Assembly (NCBI RefSeq): GCF_032362555.1
Contig: NC_083517.1
Span: 7,956,001-8,020,000, forward strand
Direction of reading: 5' to 3'
Origin: Amyelois transitella
Lineage: Eukaryota > Arthropoda > Insecta > Lepidoptera > Pyralidae
DNA: 64,000 bases
Shown here: one piece after another, positions 11,076 through 31,600 of the stretch
How the letters are laid out: every line of letters starts with the position of its first letter
How positions within the stretch are numbered: the first letter of the stretch is position 1
Position numbers and translations under genes: made by a program
The notes under the pieces: model-generated
The model's input: only the letters and a program-made list of their open reading frames with translations
Databases searched by the model: none
Told to the model about the DNA's origin: nothing

Positions 11076-12241
11076 TTTTGTTTAACATTGTTTATCAGTC
11101 AAAACTGCCTTATTCAGCTAAACTTTTACTTCATTCTAAAGCTTAAATGCGTGATAGACAACTATTCCGAAATATTATGTACAATATTATTCACTAGAAC
11201 CAGTAGGTACGCAGCACAAACTAAATAGAGATAGGTACAACAGCAAAGTTTAGCAGTTTGCTCAGAAAATGTAGGTGTAGTGTCACTAGTGTTGCAATCA
11301 ATCGATAGGTAATTGCATGTAAGCGACACTATCGATAGTTTTGCTGCTGACTGTATTATGGGCGCTCCACACTCTGGCGAGACTTCTCACAAAAAATTAG
11401 GCGAGAAGCTTTTTGGATACACACTCTCAACTGAAATAACTACTGCGACTAGTTTATTACTATGCATAAAGTTGTTTGCAAATAATTGTGTTAGTAGACC
11501 ACATAACACAAATTTACAATGTCTTTGAAGCAATCCCGCGCTCACTTCCTTGCTTTAAACGAATGAATATGAATTTGTGACAAATACTTTTAAAGAAGTT
11601 TGATCGAAAATAAATAAAATGTTAAATATGTTTTACATGGACTTTACAAATACTTAAAGACTTAGCTAATTTTAATGATTAATTCTATAATCTTTCAACA
11701 CAACTGTAATCGTACAGTACCGACGCGACGCGATTAGAAGTGTTCACAGTGAACCCGTCATTTGATCAACGAGTAACGTTACATGAATTTACTGGTTAAT
11801 ACAAAAAAAATACGTTAAATAATCTTAACGATGCCTTTTAACATAATTTTTTTTACATGAGTATAACGATAAATGAAGTCAAAAATATCTTAAACCCGCA
11901 TAACGGTGGAGTATTTTTAACCGGTAACCTTTTTGACAGAAATAAATAAGGATACCAATTTTTTAACGATTATTCAAGCCCTTCTTTTGGACACGGTTCG
12001 CAACTTAGGGGTTTTCCCCCAAAATTTTGGGGGTAGATGAGTGGGATGGTATTTTTGTTTAGGGTTATTTTTAGGGGTTTTCTGAATATATATTATTCTG
12101 CAATTCTGAATATAATAGAACTATTCAATCCAATTGAGTAATAAAAGATGGACTTATACTTTTAGTTCAGTCGATTTTTATTAAGAAGTGTATAACAATA
12201 TGGACGCAGCTGGAAACTTCGAAAATATCGCAAAATTCTGA
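11076..12241. other. Intergenic region upstream of RNF26-like and BAF
   Basis: The bidirectional upstream region of two divergent genes. TATCGATA (11330-11337), with another ATCGAT at 11311-11316, resembles the Drosophila DRE core. An 18-bp perfect palindrome of C5-A4-T4-G5 lies at 12016-12033. The rest is AT-rich, and part of it is probably transposon debris leading into the hAT remnant. Confidence 0.5.
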
Positions 12242-12451
12242 TTAGCGTTTGTTACGATTTCCATTTCAAACGCAAGCGTTGAACGTGTTTTCTCTATCTA
12301 TAATATAATCAAAAATAAGCTACGGAATAGATTATCGATTGGAATGTTGCAAAGTATAATGATGGTTCGTTTCAAATTAATTCGGAATGGATCATGCTCT
12401 ACGTTTAATCTATCTTCAAAAATGTTGAGTTTATGTAATGTCAATCTATGA
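12242..12451 (+). pseudogene. hAT transposase C-terminal remnant
   Basis: A 69-codon open frame reads ISNASVERVFSIYNIIKNKL followed by RNRLSIGMLQSIMMVR. This is the hAT dimerisation (hATC) signature with its SNA-x-E-R-x-F-S motif. No DDE catalytic segment or N-terminal zinc finger is present. The upstream frame is broken, so it is a dead fragment between the RNF26-like and BAF genes. Confidence 0.8.
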
Positions 12452-12803
12452 TTATAAAAATGCGGACTCTTCATAAGAAATTGATATAATTAATTGCGTA
12501 TTAGATAATTTATAAATAAAGAAAATTGATAAATATTACTACATATCATTTTTATAAATTTATTTGAGGCAAATATATCAATATGTTTGAGGCAATTTTT
12601 TTTTTGTGTTGGTGACACTGCTTTTGTACTCACGTATGTACGTCAGTGGCCAATCCAAAGAAAAGCGTCTGTTTTCTTTTGTAAAATCAAGTAGATTTTT
12701 GGATCGTGGTTTGAACTAGAAGTATAGTGATTGTATTTATTCTAACCCAGTAATTTTGACCTCTAAGTAGATTAGTTTAATTATTATATACTTTACAATA
12801 ATC
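12452..12803 (+). other. BAF upstream flank
   Basis: AT-rich sequence with the probable BAF promoter and 5' UTR. No TATA box is placed convincingly. GGTGACACTG at 12610-12619 could be a transposon end but has no partner with a target duplication. Confidence 0.35.
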
Positions 12804-13917
12804 ATGTCGAGTACATCGCAAAAGCACAGAAACTTTGTCGCGGAACCTATGGGCGAGAAATCCGTAACGGATCTCGCAGGTGTTGGAGAAGTTCTTGGGA
12901 AAAGATTAGAAGTGGCAGGATTTGACAAGGTTGGTGCTTATTTTCTTTCTTGAATGTATCTGAGGCGTGGTTTCTCACAAAGGGCATATTATAAAATAGC
13001 CACTGGGAACACCTGTCTCCATGTCTACCCTTTCAAACTTATTAGTCACAGGTAGCTGGAAGTTGAATTATAAATATAATCACTTCTTTCTACCTCATAG
13101 ACAGAGCCAACAGTCGTGAAAATAAATTTATGGCTTAATGATAGAATTGACATTCAATTATTGACAGTTTCGCAACCCATCTTAAAGATAATCCCAAATT
13201 TCTTAACCTTTACCTTGATTGTCTTTTACAATAAGGGAATGTTGTGATTTAAAACGAGATGTAGTGACAGGTATATAAAAGAGAATGTTTAGATAGTTTG
13301 GTCATGTCGAGAGGACGGATCAAATATACCAAGGAAGTGTGAATGGCACTGTTGGAGTGGAAAGACAAATACCCTGATCAAATCAGATATATTCTAGTGA
13401 AAGGTCAGGTCAAGAGTATGTATGTTTTATCATTGCTACCAGGCCAGCATGGAAACTTGCATTGATGAATTTGTGCCTATTCCCTTAGTCACCTTTGCCA
13501 ACATTCATTGGAAAGACATGGTTTGGTTCTATTCTAAAGTGCCACATGACACCTTATAGTTATGAAAAACATCAAAATTCAATTCAGCAGTTATATTGTA
13601 TTTAATTAACAATTTTTTATTTCACTATGTAATGTCAATAATATAAAGGAATTAGATTATCTTATGATTGCAAAATGTCATGTTATAAAGTTTACTACAT
13701 TTTTGCCCTTAGCTGTTGATATTAATTTATTATGCTAATAATATGAATTTATAATTGTGTGTTGTTGTAGGCTTACGTGGTTTTAGGCCAATTTTTGGTT
13801 TTGAAGAAAGACAAAGAGCTCTTCCAAGAATGGATGAAAGAAACATGCAGTGCTAATTCCAAACAATCCGCAGACTGTTATCAATGTTTGAAGGACTGGT
13901 GTGATGAATTTTTGTAA
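12804..13917 (+). CDS. baf: Barrier-to-autointegration factor
   Basis: Small dimeric DNA-bridging protein of chromatin and the nuclear envelope. It binds double-stranded DNA without sequence preference and links it to LEM-domain proteins and lamins. Exons 12804-12929 and 13771-13917 join at a phase-0 GT/AG intron, giving 90 aa (human 89). Family identity is very high: [15 protein letters not shown], the helix-hairpin-helix [11 protein letters not shown] (residues 25-35), [13 protein letters not shown] and the ending LKDWCDEFL. The N-terminal Ser/Thr run (residues 2-5) keeps the sites phosphorylated by VRK kinases in other animals. The 841-bp intron contains SINE and LINE debris. Confidence 0.98.
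13075..13210 (-). mobile_element. SINE-like family A fragment in BAF intron
   Basis: Reversed blocks ATAGACAGAGCCAACAGTC, GGCTTAATGATAGAATTGA and AATCCCAAATT identify a diverged minus-strand copy. Confidence 0.65.
13255..13425 (+). mobile_element. LINE C 3'-coding remnant in BAF intron
   Basis: Broken translation [20 protein letters not shown], then DQI and KGQVKS in shifted frames. This matches the end of the ORF of a common lepidopteran non-LTR element. Its 3' untranslated tail occurs separately at 24170, 32385 and 54598. Confidence 0.6.
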
Positions 13918-15068
13918 ACACATGCATTTTTTATACATATATAATGTAAATAAGTGTAATAAGTACATAAGTCTGGATTTGGTAATTTTTATGTGCATTC
14001 TTTTCTATTCCACAATGATCCATATTCATAGAATAAATAATCCTATAATGTTAAATAAAATATGTAATAGGTAATTTTTGTGAAGTGTGAACCAAATATA
14101 TTAAACAATAATAATATTATTTTCTTTACTCAGTTGTTTTATTCCTTCTCTTATGTTCACAAATTCTATGAATGAAAAGAAGCCTCTTATTAATATTTGG
14201 ACTTTAAAAACACCATTGCAAGATACCCTTAATATGCATTGCAATCTAAGATTCTAAGATTGTGATTTGTGGTCATTGGTGGATTCTTTTGGCCCCTCCC
14301 CAGGTAGTGATCAACAATCTGCAGTAACTGCTCTGGTGGTCCTAACATTCAATATTATATTCTTTTTGTCGGAAAATGGCTAACATGAAGCTGTCTTGGC
14401 TGGAACATTTTAGGATCATACATCCAGTTGAATTTGCAGGGTCCTGTTTTGTGTGTTAATTTTAAGGTATTTTTCTTTCTGACTTCAAAACAATGTATAC
14501 GAAAATTAATAACTTGCATCCAAATTGGCAGCAACTCCTCATTTTTCTAAATAAGACCTGGAGTACACATTTAACCAGGCAGGTTTTTACATGCAGCAAC
14601 TATTCCACGTGATGTAGATAGCTTCAGTCTGACTTCCCCAATCTTTGCCTGGTTGCATATAAGTTACAAGGTTTAAGTGTAAAATATAGATATTGTTGAG
14701 CTTCCTAATGTTGGTACATAGGGAAAGGGAAAGGCTTCAGTGGTTTTACACAGCTGCAACAATAGGGTACGGGAAAAGTATATACATTTAATCATTTTAA
14801 AAATATTTGTAATATATTCATTTACATTCTATTAATTACATGTTTAAGTATGTATAATAATGAAATATTTGCTAATATAATATACATACAATAAGTGGGC
14901 ACCCAGTAATAAGATAAGATGTCGTAAGAGAGTTTAAACCCTTTTATGAAGATATTGCTTTGACGAATTTGTGGATGCTCCTTATTGGACCCTAGCTAGC
15001 CTTCTTATTGGTAAATTCCACAGCTGTGACCAGTCATATCACCCATGAACTATTTTATAGATGAAAGC
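13918..15068. other. BAF and syntaxin 5 convergent 3' regions
   Basis: Contains 3' UTRs of both genes. AATAAA motifs near 14033 and 14056 fit BAF polyadenylation. No further gene is recognised. The stretch at 14260-14700 looks like old repeat but cannot be assigned. Confidence 0.45.
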
Positions 15069-16746
15069 TTAAGCCATTACAACAACAAAAAATATGAAGA
15101 AAAATATCAATACCCCAAAAACTTTAAACATAAGTGCTCTATTGCCAGTAACATTTTGAAAATACTTCAATATCTCCCTATGCCCAGCCTCTACATTCAT
15201 TTCTGCGTCATGAATGTTTGCATCTATCCGTCCGATGGCCTCATCTTGTTCCTTCACCATATGTGCTAACTGTTGGAAAATGCCACCAAGTTCAACAATA
15301 GTGCTTTCTATGTTGTGCATAGTCTCCGCTCTCTGCTGCACATATGAATCTGAATCATCACGTAGAGCAAACTGTTGTGTTTGGACAAGTGATGATTCAC
15401 CAAAGTCTATGCTCACATCATCTTGCTGCAATAGAGATGGAACCTCTGATACTATTGGTGTTACTCTTGAAAATTGTTCTCTTCTACTATTTTGTTGCTT
15501 CAAGTTTTCGGATCGCACTTCCAGAACCTGCAAAAGTGATAAGTTTAATCATTTTGTTGATCTACACAGAGCCAAGGTTTACCATATTTTTTTTTATAAT
15601 TCCAAGTCTGTCTGTCTGTTATGCTTTCTGCTATACTGTTGAGACTTGACTTGACTTTTGATGACATTTACATATAATAAACACCAATAATTAGCTAGTT
15701 GCATTTCTGAAAATTCCCAAAAGAATAAAGCTCACATGGAGATGCAGGCAAAAGCTTTTTAATAAAATAATAAACATGGAATAATATAAATATTTCACGA
15801 CATCTATAATTTTTATTTGCATTATTGGATTTTTTTTAAAGTGCTTGTCTATGCCACACGTCCTGCAGCATGTGTTAAACTCCAGACAGCATGTACTCAT
15901 TATTACAGTAATATCCCGCCAAGTTGAGCAAAAAAAAAGCTGTACCATCATTTTCTTGAAGCAATTGTGAATAAAACAAGAAGCCTGACTTTTCAGTAAC
16001 CCATCTTACCTGTTTGAATTGATTGCTCATTGACGCCAAACGGGACTGCAAGGCAACAACGACACTAGATGAATGACTGTGCATACTCTTGCGGCCTCTC
16101 GGCATCTCTCCCAGTTTTGCAATCTGCTGATTCAAGGAACTTAAATCTCCTTTAATAATATATGTGAGTTCTTGGATCTCTGTAGGTCGATCATCAAATA
16201 AAGATTTTTTCTTTGCCACTGGAATAAAGAAATACTTTTTTAGACCTAAGACCACCAGTAAGATGATGGGAAGCTATTTCTTTGGGATATTTAAATACCA
16301 AAAGCGTAAATATATCATAAAATGAACTTACACAAAGCTAATTTTTCCAGCTTAGCGTATGTGCTTGTGATATTTTTACTAATTACTTTCGCCATACTCA
16401 TAAATTGTGAATAAGTTTCCAATACAGCAGCTTTCCTTTCATCTCTGACAACGGGCCTTGCTAATGTCCTGCCCTGAAGACTTCGTACAGCTGTTATAAA
16501 TTCATTAGTTCTGTCTCGGGCAGCCATCACCGCTTCAAACACAAACTCTTGTAGGAAATCGAATTCAAATTCTTCTTCCACGTACGATCTATCAGATAAT
16601 TGATTATTATGATGGTTTTCAACTGACTTATAAGGTTTTGAATTGGAGGAACCCTTTTTATCTAATTTATCGTAATTATCGAATTCTAGCAAAGAAGTTC
16701 GATCTGTTACACTCCCACTTGTAAGGTTCCGACGACGAGGTAGCAT
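15069..16746 (-). CDS. Syx5: Syntaxin 5 (Golgi Qa-SNARE)
   Basis: Qa-SNARE for ER-Golgi and intra-Golgi fusion. Exons (complement) 16332-16746, 16010-16218 and 15069-15527 are joined in phases 1 and 0, giving 360 aa (human long form 355). Seen: N-terminal MLPRRR, matching the Arg-based ER-retrieval start of the vertebrate long isoform; an internal Met74 followed by AARDRTNEF, the position where the short isoform starts; an Habc region with AKLEKLAL and SLFDDRPTEIQELTYIIK; a linker with SENLKQQNSRREQFSRV; a SNARE motif with ESTIVELGGIFQQLAHMVKE; and a C-terminal hydrophobic anchor ending FVVVMA. Tail-to-tail with BAF and head-to-head with PRPF40. Nothing is broken. Confidence 0.97.
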
Positions 16747-16813
16747 CGCATTCTAATTAACAACGATGGTGGAAAAAAAACACTAAACAGTTGAAAGTAA
16801 CAAATTTTGTGCA

Positions 16814-17068
16814 TTAATACGTAGGTGTTAGAAATAAATAATTAAACTTTCCTTTGTACATAATTCCATGTTCTATAATTTGTTTGTCAGTCATTGCAAT
16901 GACATAATGATGATGTGACACGTCGACCCACTCACTGTTGCCATTTATAATATCATTCTCTTTGGTTGCATCCCATTTACCTCCTACATATAAATAAATC
17001 GGTCTTAAAAAGCGCTGCAATAGCCAAAAACAAGCCCAAAAAAATATCTTCAGAAAAATTACGAGCAA
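16814..17068 (-). CDS. Hypothetical small membrane protein (84 aa)
   Basis: A single-exon open frame just upstream of syntaxin 5 on the same strand. It has a hydrophobic N-terminus (LVIFLKIFFWACFWLLQ) followed by a polar domain (GGKWDATKENDIINGNSEW) and HHHYVIAMTDKQIIEHGIMY. I recognise no family. The composition is protein-like, but the length allows a chance ORF or an exon of a longer transcript. Its end lies 68 bp from the syntaxin 5 start codon. Confidence 0.25.
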   Translation of the reverse strand: MLVIFLKIFFWACFWLLQRFLRPIYLYVGGKWDATKENDIINGNSEWVDVSHHHYVIAMTDKQIIEHGIMYKGKFNYLFLTPTY

Positions 17069-17699
17069 AAAAAGCTCAATAGTAAAAGTTCATTCATATA
17101 ATCACGTCTTTATCCCTTGAATTTTATGATGAAAGGCAACGTTTGGCTGTTAAGCTTAATGATAGAATTAAGATATAAAGTATTGATAGAAATAGAATAA
17201 TTAAATTTAAAAAAAGAAATAGTAATTTTACGAGTTGTTCTCCGCGAACTTGTATTTGTGCAAATTATTTTAAGATTGCGAAGGTTTGAAGAACGGTCGC
17301 GTCCCGCACCGCACGTGCCTACTGGTTTTGGTCACTCAAAGGTTGTCCGAGTCGATTTGGTGCAACCGAGTCGAGGTACGAAGTCGTTTTTTTTTTTTAC
17401 ATTACATTCAGTTAGCGCCTTACTCCATCCAGTGATTGTTTGATTAAATGAATCGTCTAAACTGTTTTAAAAGCACAGAAAGAATGCACAGATGGCGTTA
17501 ATGTAATATTATGGAGCTATGTTAGTATTCTTTCGCAGTTGGCGTTCCGGGCTCCAAGCCAGAACTACCAAACGTAATGTCGGAGTGCATTTATTGCATG
17601 ATTATAAAAAATCGATTTAAATAATATAAGCTAATATTAATAATTTAATAATAAAAAATACTATTCTAAATTTACAAACTATAAACATTACTATTTAAA
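17069..17699. other. Intergenic, degraded SINE A and unassigned sequence
   Basis: A minus-strand family A scrap (about 17095-17185) is followed by sequence with one CG-rich patch (17285-17380). No gene is supported. Confidence 0.4.
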
Positions 17700-18421
17700 T
17701 TTTGGCCCCTAGGAAGGGTTCTCATCACGCAGGCAGCATTCCCGCGCAGTATTGTAATAGCAATACGCTGCGCAAGAAAGCTGCCCGCGCAAGGGTCACC
17801 TGTTGCCTCTCTCAGACGTTTGTTGAGCGCCTTGTGAAGCTCCTGCGCGCCCTTGCCCCAAGGACCAAGTGTCTCGACACCAAATGGTACGAACTCGTAC
17901 TGGGTGCCGAGACAACTGTATTTATTGGTCTTGAAGCGCTCCCGGGCGTCCGCCGCCGCACCAGCCTGTTAACTGGTCGCAGGGAGGTAGGACGCCGCCA
18001 GCGTATCTGCGCAAGTGGCGTCCCAGACCAGCGCGCGACCCATGCGCCAGGGTATCAATGACATCCCGTCGGGGCGTTTGTCTGAAAATAACAGTAGAAG
18101 AAATGGAATCCCAGGCCCTTTAGCTTTGTAGTTTGGAGGCAGATTTGGACTCGGTCCGGTTAACCAGGCATTTGTGGCCAAATCTAAGCACGCAATCTCG
18201 TAGTTTGTAGTCGGAGGGACCTTAAGAATATTACCTACGAGACTAGATGTGCTGTGGATAGAGGACAAAAAAGCCGGCAGAGCTACACAGGAAATTTTTC
18301 GGATTCCTAAGCCTCCATTCCTAATTGGAAGGGAGGCTTGGGTCCATGCCTCTTCGCTAAAACTTATGTTGAGTATTGTTTCAATTTTATTTTTTAAAAG
18401 TTGATCAATAGGTTGGACCAA
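17700..18421 (-). mobile_element. 3' end of a non-LTR retrotransposon, deleted
   Basis: Minus-strand translation starts EAWTQASLPIRNGGLGIRK and ALPAFLSSIHST. It then jumps to KRPDGMSLIPWRMGRALVWD and CADTLAASYLPA, and after a frame change continues FVPFGVETLGPWG, LNKRLRERQ and FLAQRIAITILRGNAA. These are consecutive landmarks of the C-terminal region of a common insect LINE ORF2. The cysteine-rich middle is missing and there is a frameshift near 17965, so the copy is defective and 5'-truncated. Open frames on the plus strand here are antisense shadows. Confidence 0.85.
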
Positions 18422-19006
18422 AGTGGGGTATTTCCAAAAAGGGCAACAACGGAGCAGCTAAGCTAATTTTGGTATGAATAAACAGAATTTTAGAACGAAT
18501 AACGCAGAGTGACTACTAATTTTGGTGTGGTCCGAATAGTCAGTGAATTTTGAAACTTATGTTATGGAATCGTTTGCCCGATAGACCCGCAGCTCTCCTT
18601 GTTCCCAAAGATGATAATTAGCGGCAGGAATAAATAAAATACAGAAGATTGCAAAATTCGGTCGTTACTTTCCAATGACAAAAGAGAACACATTAATCGA
18701 TAATAAGTTACAAAAAATTCACGTATAAAAATCGATTTTTACTTTAAAACAATCGATTTATTTTCGAAACGAAATTGATAAACCATCGATTATTTTTTCA
18801 CATTCCTAGTGATAATATCGGCTTACTTTGCTTTTCTTTGTTGTCTGTGTCAATTCCAACAAAAACACTTCTTTTCTATTAAAAATGTGGTCCTATATTA
18901 TTTTTCATAACTAATTAATGAACTGTTAATATTATTGGAACAACAGTTCCCGTGTGTGCAGTGATAAATGCTGTATCGAAACATAACCTAAATAATCAAT
19001 TGAAAA
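18422..19006 (+). promoter_or_regulatory. PRPF40 upstream region with ATCGAT cluster
   Basis: Four ATCGAT hexamers within 95 bp (18696, 18731, 18752, 18785) precede the PRPF40 start codon by 220-310 bp. In Drosophila, ATCGAT is the core of DRE sites in housekeeping promoters. Use of such a site here is inference. No TATA box is seen. Confidence 0.45.
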
Positions 19007-27098
<8,092 letters not shown>

Positions 27099-28661
27099 CG
27101 CTGCGTCACCCACGTGCGCATCTTCAACGACTACCCGCGGCTGCACTCACCGGCTAAATCTCCTCCGTCCCCTCCTCTGGATACCGCTTCGGTGAACTCC
27201 TCGCCGGTGTCGGAGGCCAAAAGTGATTCTAATAGCCAGAATAAATCGGATTAAGTGCATCAGTTCTTTCAAGTCCCGGTGAGTCGCTCTACGAGACTGA
27301 ATGGTGTGACGTCACGTGCGCATGTTTAACAAGTACCCGCGTGGAGGGGTTTATTGCCAGGGATGTTTACTCGCTTGACTCTCCGCCCGTATCGGAGGGT
27401 TTAAATTATTCCATAAGCCAGAAATCGGATTAAGTGTATCAACTATTGTCAGTCCCGGCGTGTCTATCTTCAAGAATGAATGATGAATGATCTCCTGCGC
27501 ATCTTCAACGGCTACCCACGTCTACTGGTTAAATGTCCACTAAAAACCACTTCCGTAAACTCATCGCCGGTATCGGAGGGCAAAAGTGATTAATTAAGTA
27601 CATTTTAAAAACTCTCATCTGTGTACATGAGGCGCTTCGATACTTGTCTTTATATAGTGACATAACTATTACCAAAAGTGATTTCGCCTTACGTTAAGCA
27701 CTATACTAAATTTTTGTATATGTAAGAAGATTCTAATAAAATGGTGAGAATTCCTTTGTCTTGGTTAATATATTTCGAGTCTTTCATGTCAGCTTTATAA
27801 CACTGTGTATATATGAAGTATATTCGCATATATAGGCAATATCTGAAGTGTAATTTAAGATGTGTAGCATAGTATACTGTTGTACTTTTAATAACTACTA
27901 AACACTAAAGATAAATAATACTTGGATTATCTGTCTCAAAACAGTAGTTTGATTTTGTAGTTGGAGAGTGACGTGAGAAATATTATCTTGTGTAAATGAG
28001 AAAGACTTTGAATCACATCGTCCTAAGTTTGTTTATTGTCATCTTTCTATGATGACTCTGCCTCTATGTTAATTTTGTATTTAGTGATTTTAAGTGATAT
28101 GTTCGTATATAAGTGCTAGATATTATATCTCTTCATAGCAACTGTTTTGGTTAGTATAGAATATGCAACTTGTTTCATAAGAAGCAAGGGTATGACCCTT
28201 GAGATAATTAATAGAACTATGAATGTTTAGATAATTTGGATAAATTCGCTTACTTAATACATATTAGTAGCAATTGACTGTAGTTTCTTATTGCATTAAT
28301 TTTAAGAATCTTAATTATTACACAATATATAGCTGTAAGTAATAAAAGGACTACCATCAATGTTTTGGATTTTTTTTTACTTCATAATATTACAAATGCG
28401 AAAGTTCGTTACCTCTTCACAGCCAACTCACTGAAAAAATCTCCATTAGAGTATGGAATAGGACATGGTGTATTATACACGCGGGCGAAGTCGCGGTGAA
28501 TGATAGTATAAACAGAGTCAAAATTAAGTGATATTTATAGAATAAGATATATTAAATTTATTTCTTTTTATACTCTTAGTGCAATATACAATAAGTATTT
28601 TAAAAATATATTTTGCGTAATATTTTCGTTATATATACAACAAGATAATCAGTACTAATAT
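27099..28661. other. PRPF40 3' UTR and convergent flank of WASHC4
   Basis: After the tandem units the sequence is AT-rich. An AATAAA at 27735-27740 is the first good plus-strand poly(A) signal; another AATAAA lies near 28340. A Helitron-like remnant lies at about 28378-28500 (TTCATAATATTACAAATGCG at the left, GCGGGCGAAGTCGCGG at the right). The WASHC4 3' UTR follows on the minus strand. Confidence 0.5.
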
Positions 28662-31600
28662 CTATCTAAAGAATATTCTGGCACTAGTCAAGCTAAAGTA
28701 CAGAAGTTTGAATTCTTCCTCGACAGTTTTGATTTTCTTCTCCGTCAGGGCTAGGGCTTGTTGTAGCTGTACAGATCCTTTGCTCTTCTGTACTTCGACT
28801 GCTTTCCGTTCATCTCTTATGTGTTTCCAGACAGAATCGAACCAGTGAAGAGATTCAAAATCGGAGCCCTGAAATTTAATATTTGTTTAAAATTTGCTAG
28901 TCTACATAAATCGTGATTGTGGAATTCAAGCTTTTAAAAACGAACTAGATTTTTGCCTCTATATATTATGTTTAGGTATGCCAAACAGCAAAATCGGTTC
29001 TGTGTGCGTGTCTGGGGGCCACCGCCACGCAGCCCATAAGGTTCTTTTTTAGAGGAAATATGCCGGGGACCTCGTCCTAGAGGAGCATAGACTACTAAAA
29101 AAAAATATGCATTGTTTACCTGATCAAGTAGCTTCAGTATGTAAGCGACACCCATCGCAAACCCATCATCAGTGAACGCAGCGCCCACTTTGTTCTTCTT
29201 CGTCATTTTGTCTTTCGATAAGATCATGTGTTCAACAAAATTCAACGTAAGCGGCGGAACGATGACGAAAAAGTTTTTGAGGTGAACATTTTTAGGATTC
29301 CTGAACACTGGAGCAAACACGTCCACCAGCAATTTAAAATATTCCGTACCTTGAATGAAATTTGTTATCAACAGGTTAATGTTATGATCTAGGTTTTCTG
29401 CTGCATCGATAGTTTTTGGCCCGAAATTACTTTCTGTGCTAATCTCCTTAAAAGATTCGTTTATATCTAAAGTGGGCAAAAATACAGTGGCATCAGAACA
29501 GCAGTGTCTGCCTCCAGATCGGATCATTCTCACGTAACCCATTGCGTTTCCAATTTGGCTTATCAAATCTCTGAATAAATCCAAATAACTCTGACCATCA
29601 TCAGCTAAGCCCAAAACTTTTATGCCCTTGTTAAATTTTTCTGCATTTTTGTACGCGTACATGTTATTGTTAGCTAGAGCGTTTTCTTTAAAGTTTCTTA
29701 AATCTTTCACTAGCCTCGATTTTATATGTTCATCGTACATGAACTGAGAAAAAGTGAAAAATTTCTTTTTCAAAAACTGGTATGTGAAATTAACTGTCGT
29801 GTTCATAATTCCGGTGCCATGAGTTCGTATGGAGTTAGCAACGTGTTGGATATTTATAGAGTTCAGGTGCTTGTTGTTGCTGCTCTTTTCAATAAATATT
29901 TGATTATTCAGATTATAAAGATATTTAGAGACAAAAATATGAATATTCCTCATTATTTCTAAAACATCTAACCCTTGTTCCAGTGTCTGTGTAGGAAGAT
30001 TGTCATGTACCGTTTTTAGATTAAATTTGAATTTAGCCATTTGTCGCATTTCCCCGTATGTTTTCCAGTCTGATAAGACGACTGTTGTCAAGTTGTAGTA
30101 CATTGTGGAGAGGTAGTGTTCTACTGATGGCACTACTGACATGTATACGGATAAAATGCGGAATGTGTCGGCAGCCAGCAGGACCTTCTTGGTCATATCA
30201 CATGAAAACGGATCAGTGGCGTCTAACTGTAGGTGGGAATGAATGTGCAGTCTTAAATTTGTTTCGATGTTTTGACTAGTAGACTGAATAACTTTGTCGT
30301 CAATTAACTTTTGAATCATATTGACAAATTGTTTCGATTTTTGTGTTTTGTATTGCTTGTCTGTGTGATGCAAAAAGACAGCACAATCTTCTAAGACCAT
30401 AAGAAAATATTTCAATTTGAGTGCATTTAACTGAGTATTGAAATTTTGTTCAAAATAAATTGGAATGATATGTTCATGCCACAACAACCATGAACAATTA
30501 CAATAGCTCTCAAATGATTGGGTGAAATTAGATAGAGTTTGTATTTTTTCTAGAATAGTTGCAAGTCTGGCATAGCCGTCTTCCAGATACGTGGTATTGG
30601 GGACGAAGCTGAGTGCGATATAGGCGGCAACATTCCTCTCCATGGTGGCAGCACCCTTTAGAGCTTGTTCCGCAATCACAATGCAGGTGAGTTCATCTAG
30701 CCGTTTACTCGCAAACATTTTGTCCGTCATAACAGTTTTCTTCAAATCCTGAACACTTGCTATAGCTTGGAATACCAGATGCTGTATAGTCATATTAATT
30801 GAATTCATAATTTGCGTGTAGTTACGTGTAACTGCATTTTGTAATGATTTCAATATGTCTATGATTTCGAAAAGGGATAAAAGAATATTCTTTGATAAAG
30901 GCATGCCAAGTGATAGATGTAGGTTGATCATGGTCAGTACTGAGCAATTAATGCTTGATGCAAGATCTAAACCAGTTAACAGGGATTTGACATGTAAGCT
31001 CATTTCTGCTGCATTCAATCTGTTATGTTTTATGGAGAAAATTTCTTCCATATTTAAAATCCACTGGGTGCATGTTGATTGAAGACTGGCAATATCGCGA
31101 GCGAGAGTTGCCTTTTTGTTACTGATAAAAGTTTGTCGAGCTTTTAGCATGATTTGTGGTAGTTTGCCAAAACTGGCACAGAGTGAAGGTACATGCCTTT
31201 GCAGGAACTGCTCAGGAAACCATATAGATGTGCCAGTCAGATTGATGCTGTGAGCCTGAAAACAAATAATAGAAAATTCCTAAAATATTCTGAAATACTT
31301 ATTCAAGTAACCTTTTTTATTCTTTCTGACTCAAACATTACATAGATGTAAGACTTAAATAAGTAAATAGTATTATATTGTTTTCTCACATACCTTCGTG
31401 TTCAATTCCACCAAACTCTTAAACATTTTTTTGTCACCAATTCCAAACAAGTGTGAGTTAAGCACAAATAGAGTGTTGACTTTGATACATTTGTACATAT
31501 TGTCTGAAGTAGGTTTCTCAACCGTGAGTTTCTCCAAGTTGCAAATGGCTTGTTTGACATACTGGGTTAGTTCTGTTGCCAAAAATGAACAATTCTTGTC

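Noticed and set aside
12003-12085. Telomere-like TTAGGG-type tracts
   Set aside because: Only a few irregular copies next to a palindrome; no tandem TTAGG array as in insect telomeres.
11279-12619. Complete hAT element around the transposase remnant
   Set aside because: AGTGTCAC occurs at both candidate ends, but the flanking 8 bp do not match, so the limits cannot be defended.
17702-18061. 119-codon plus-strand open frame
   Set aside because: Antisense of the LINE 3' coding region.
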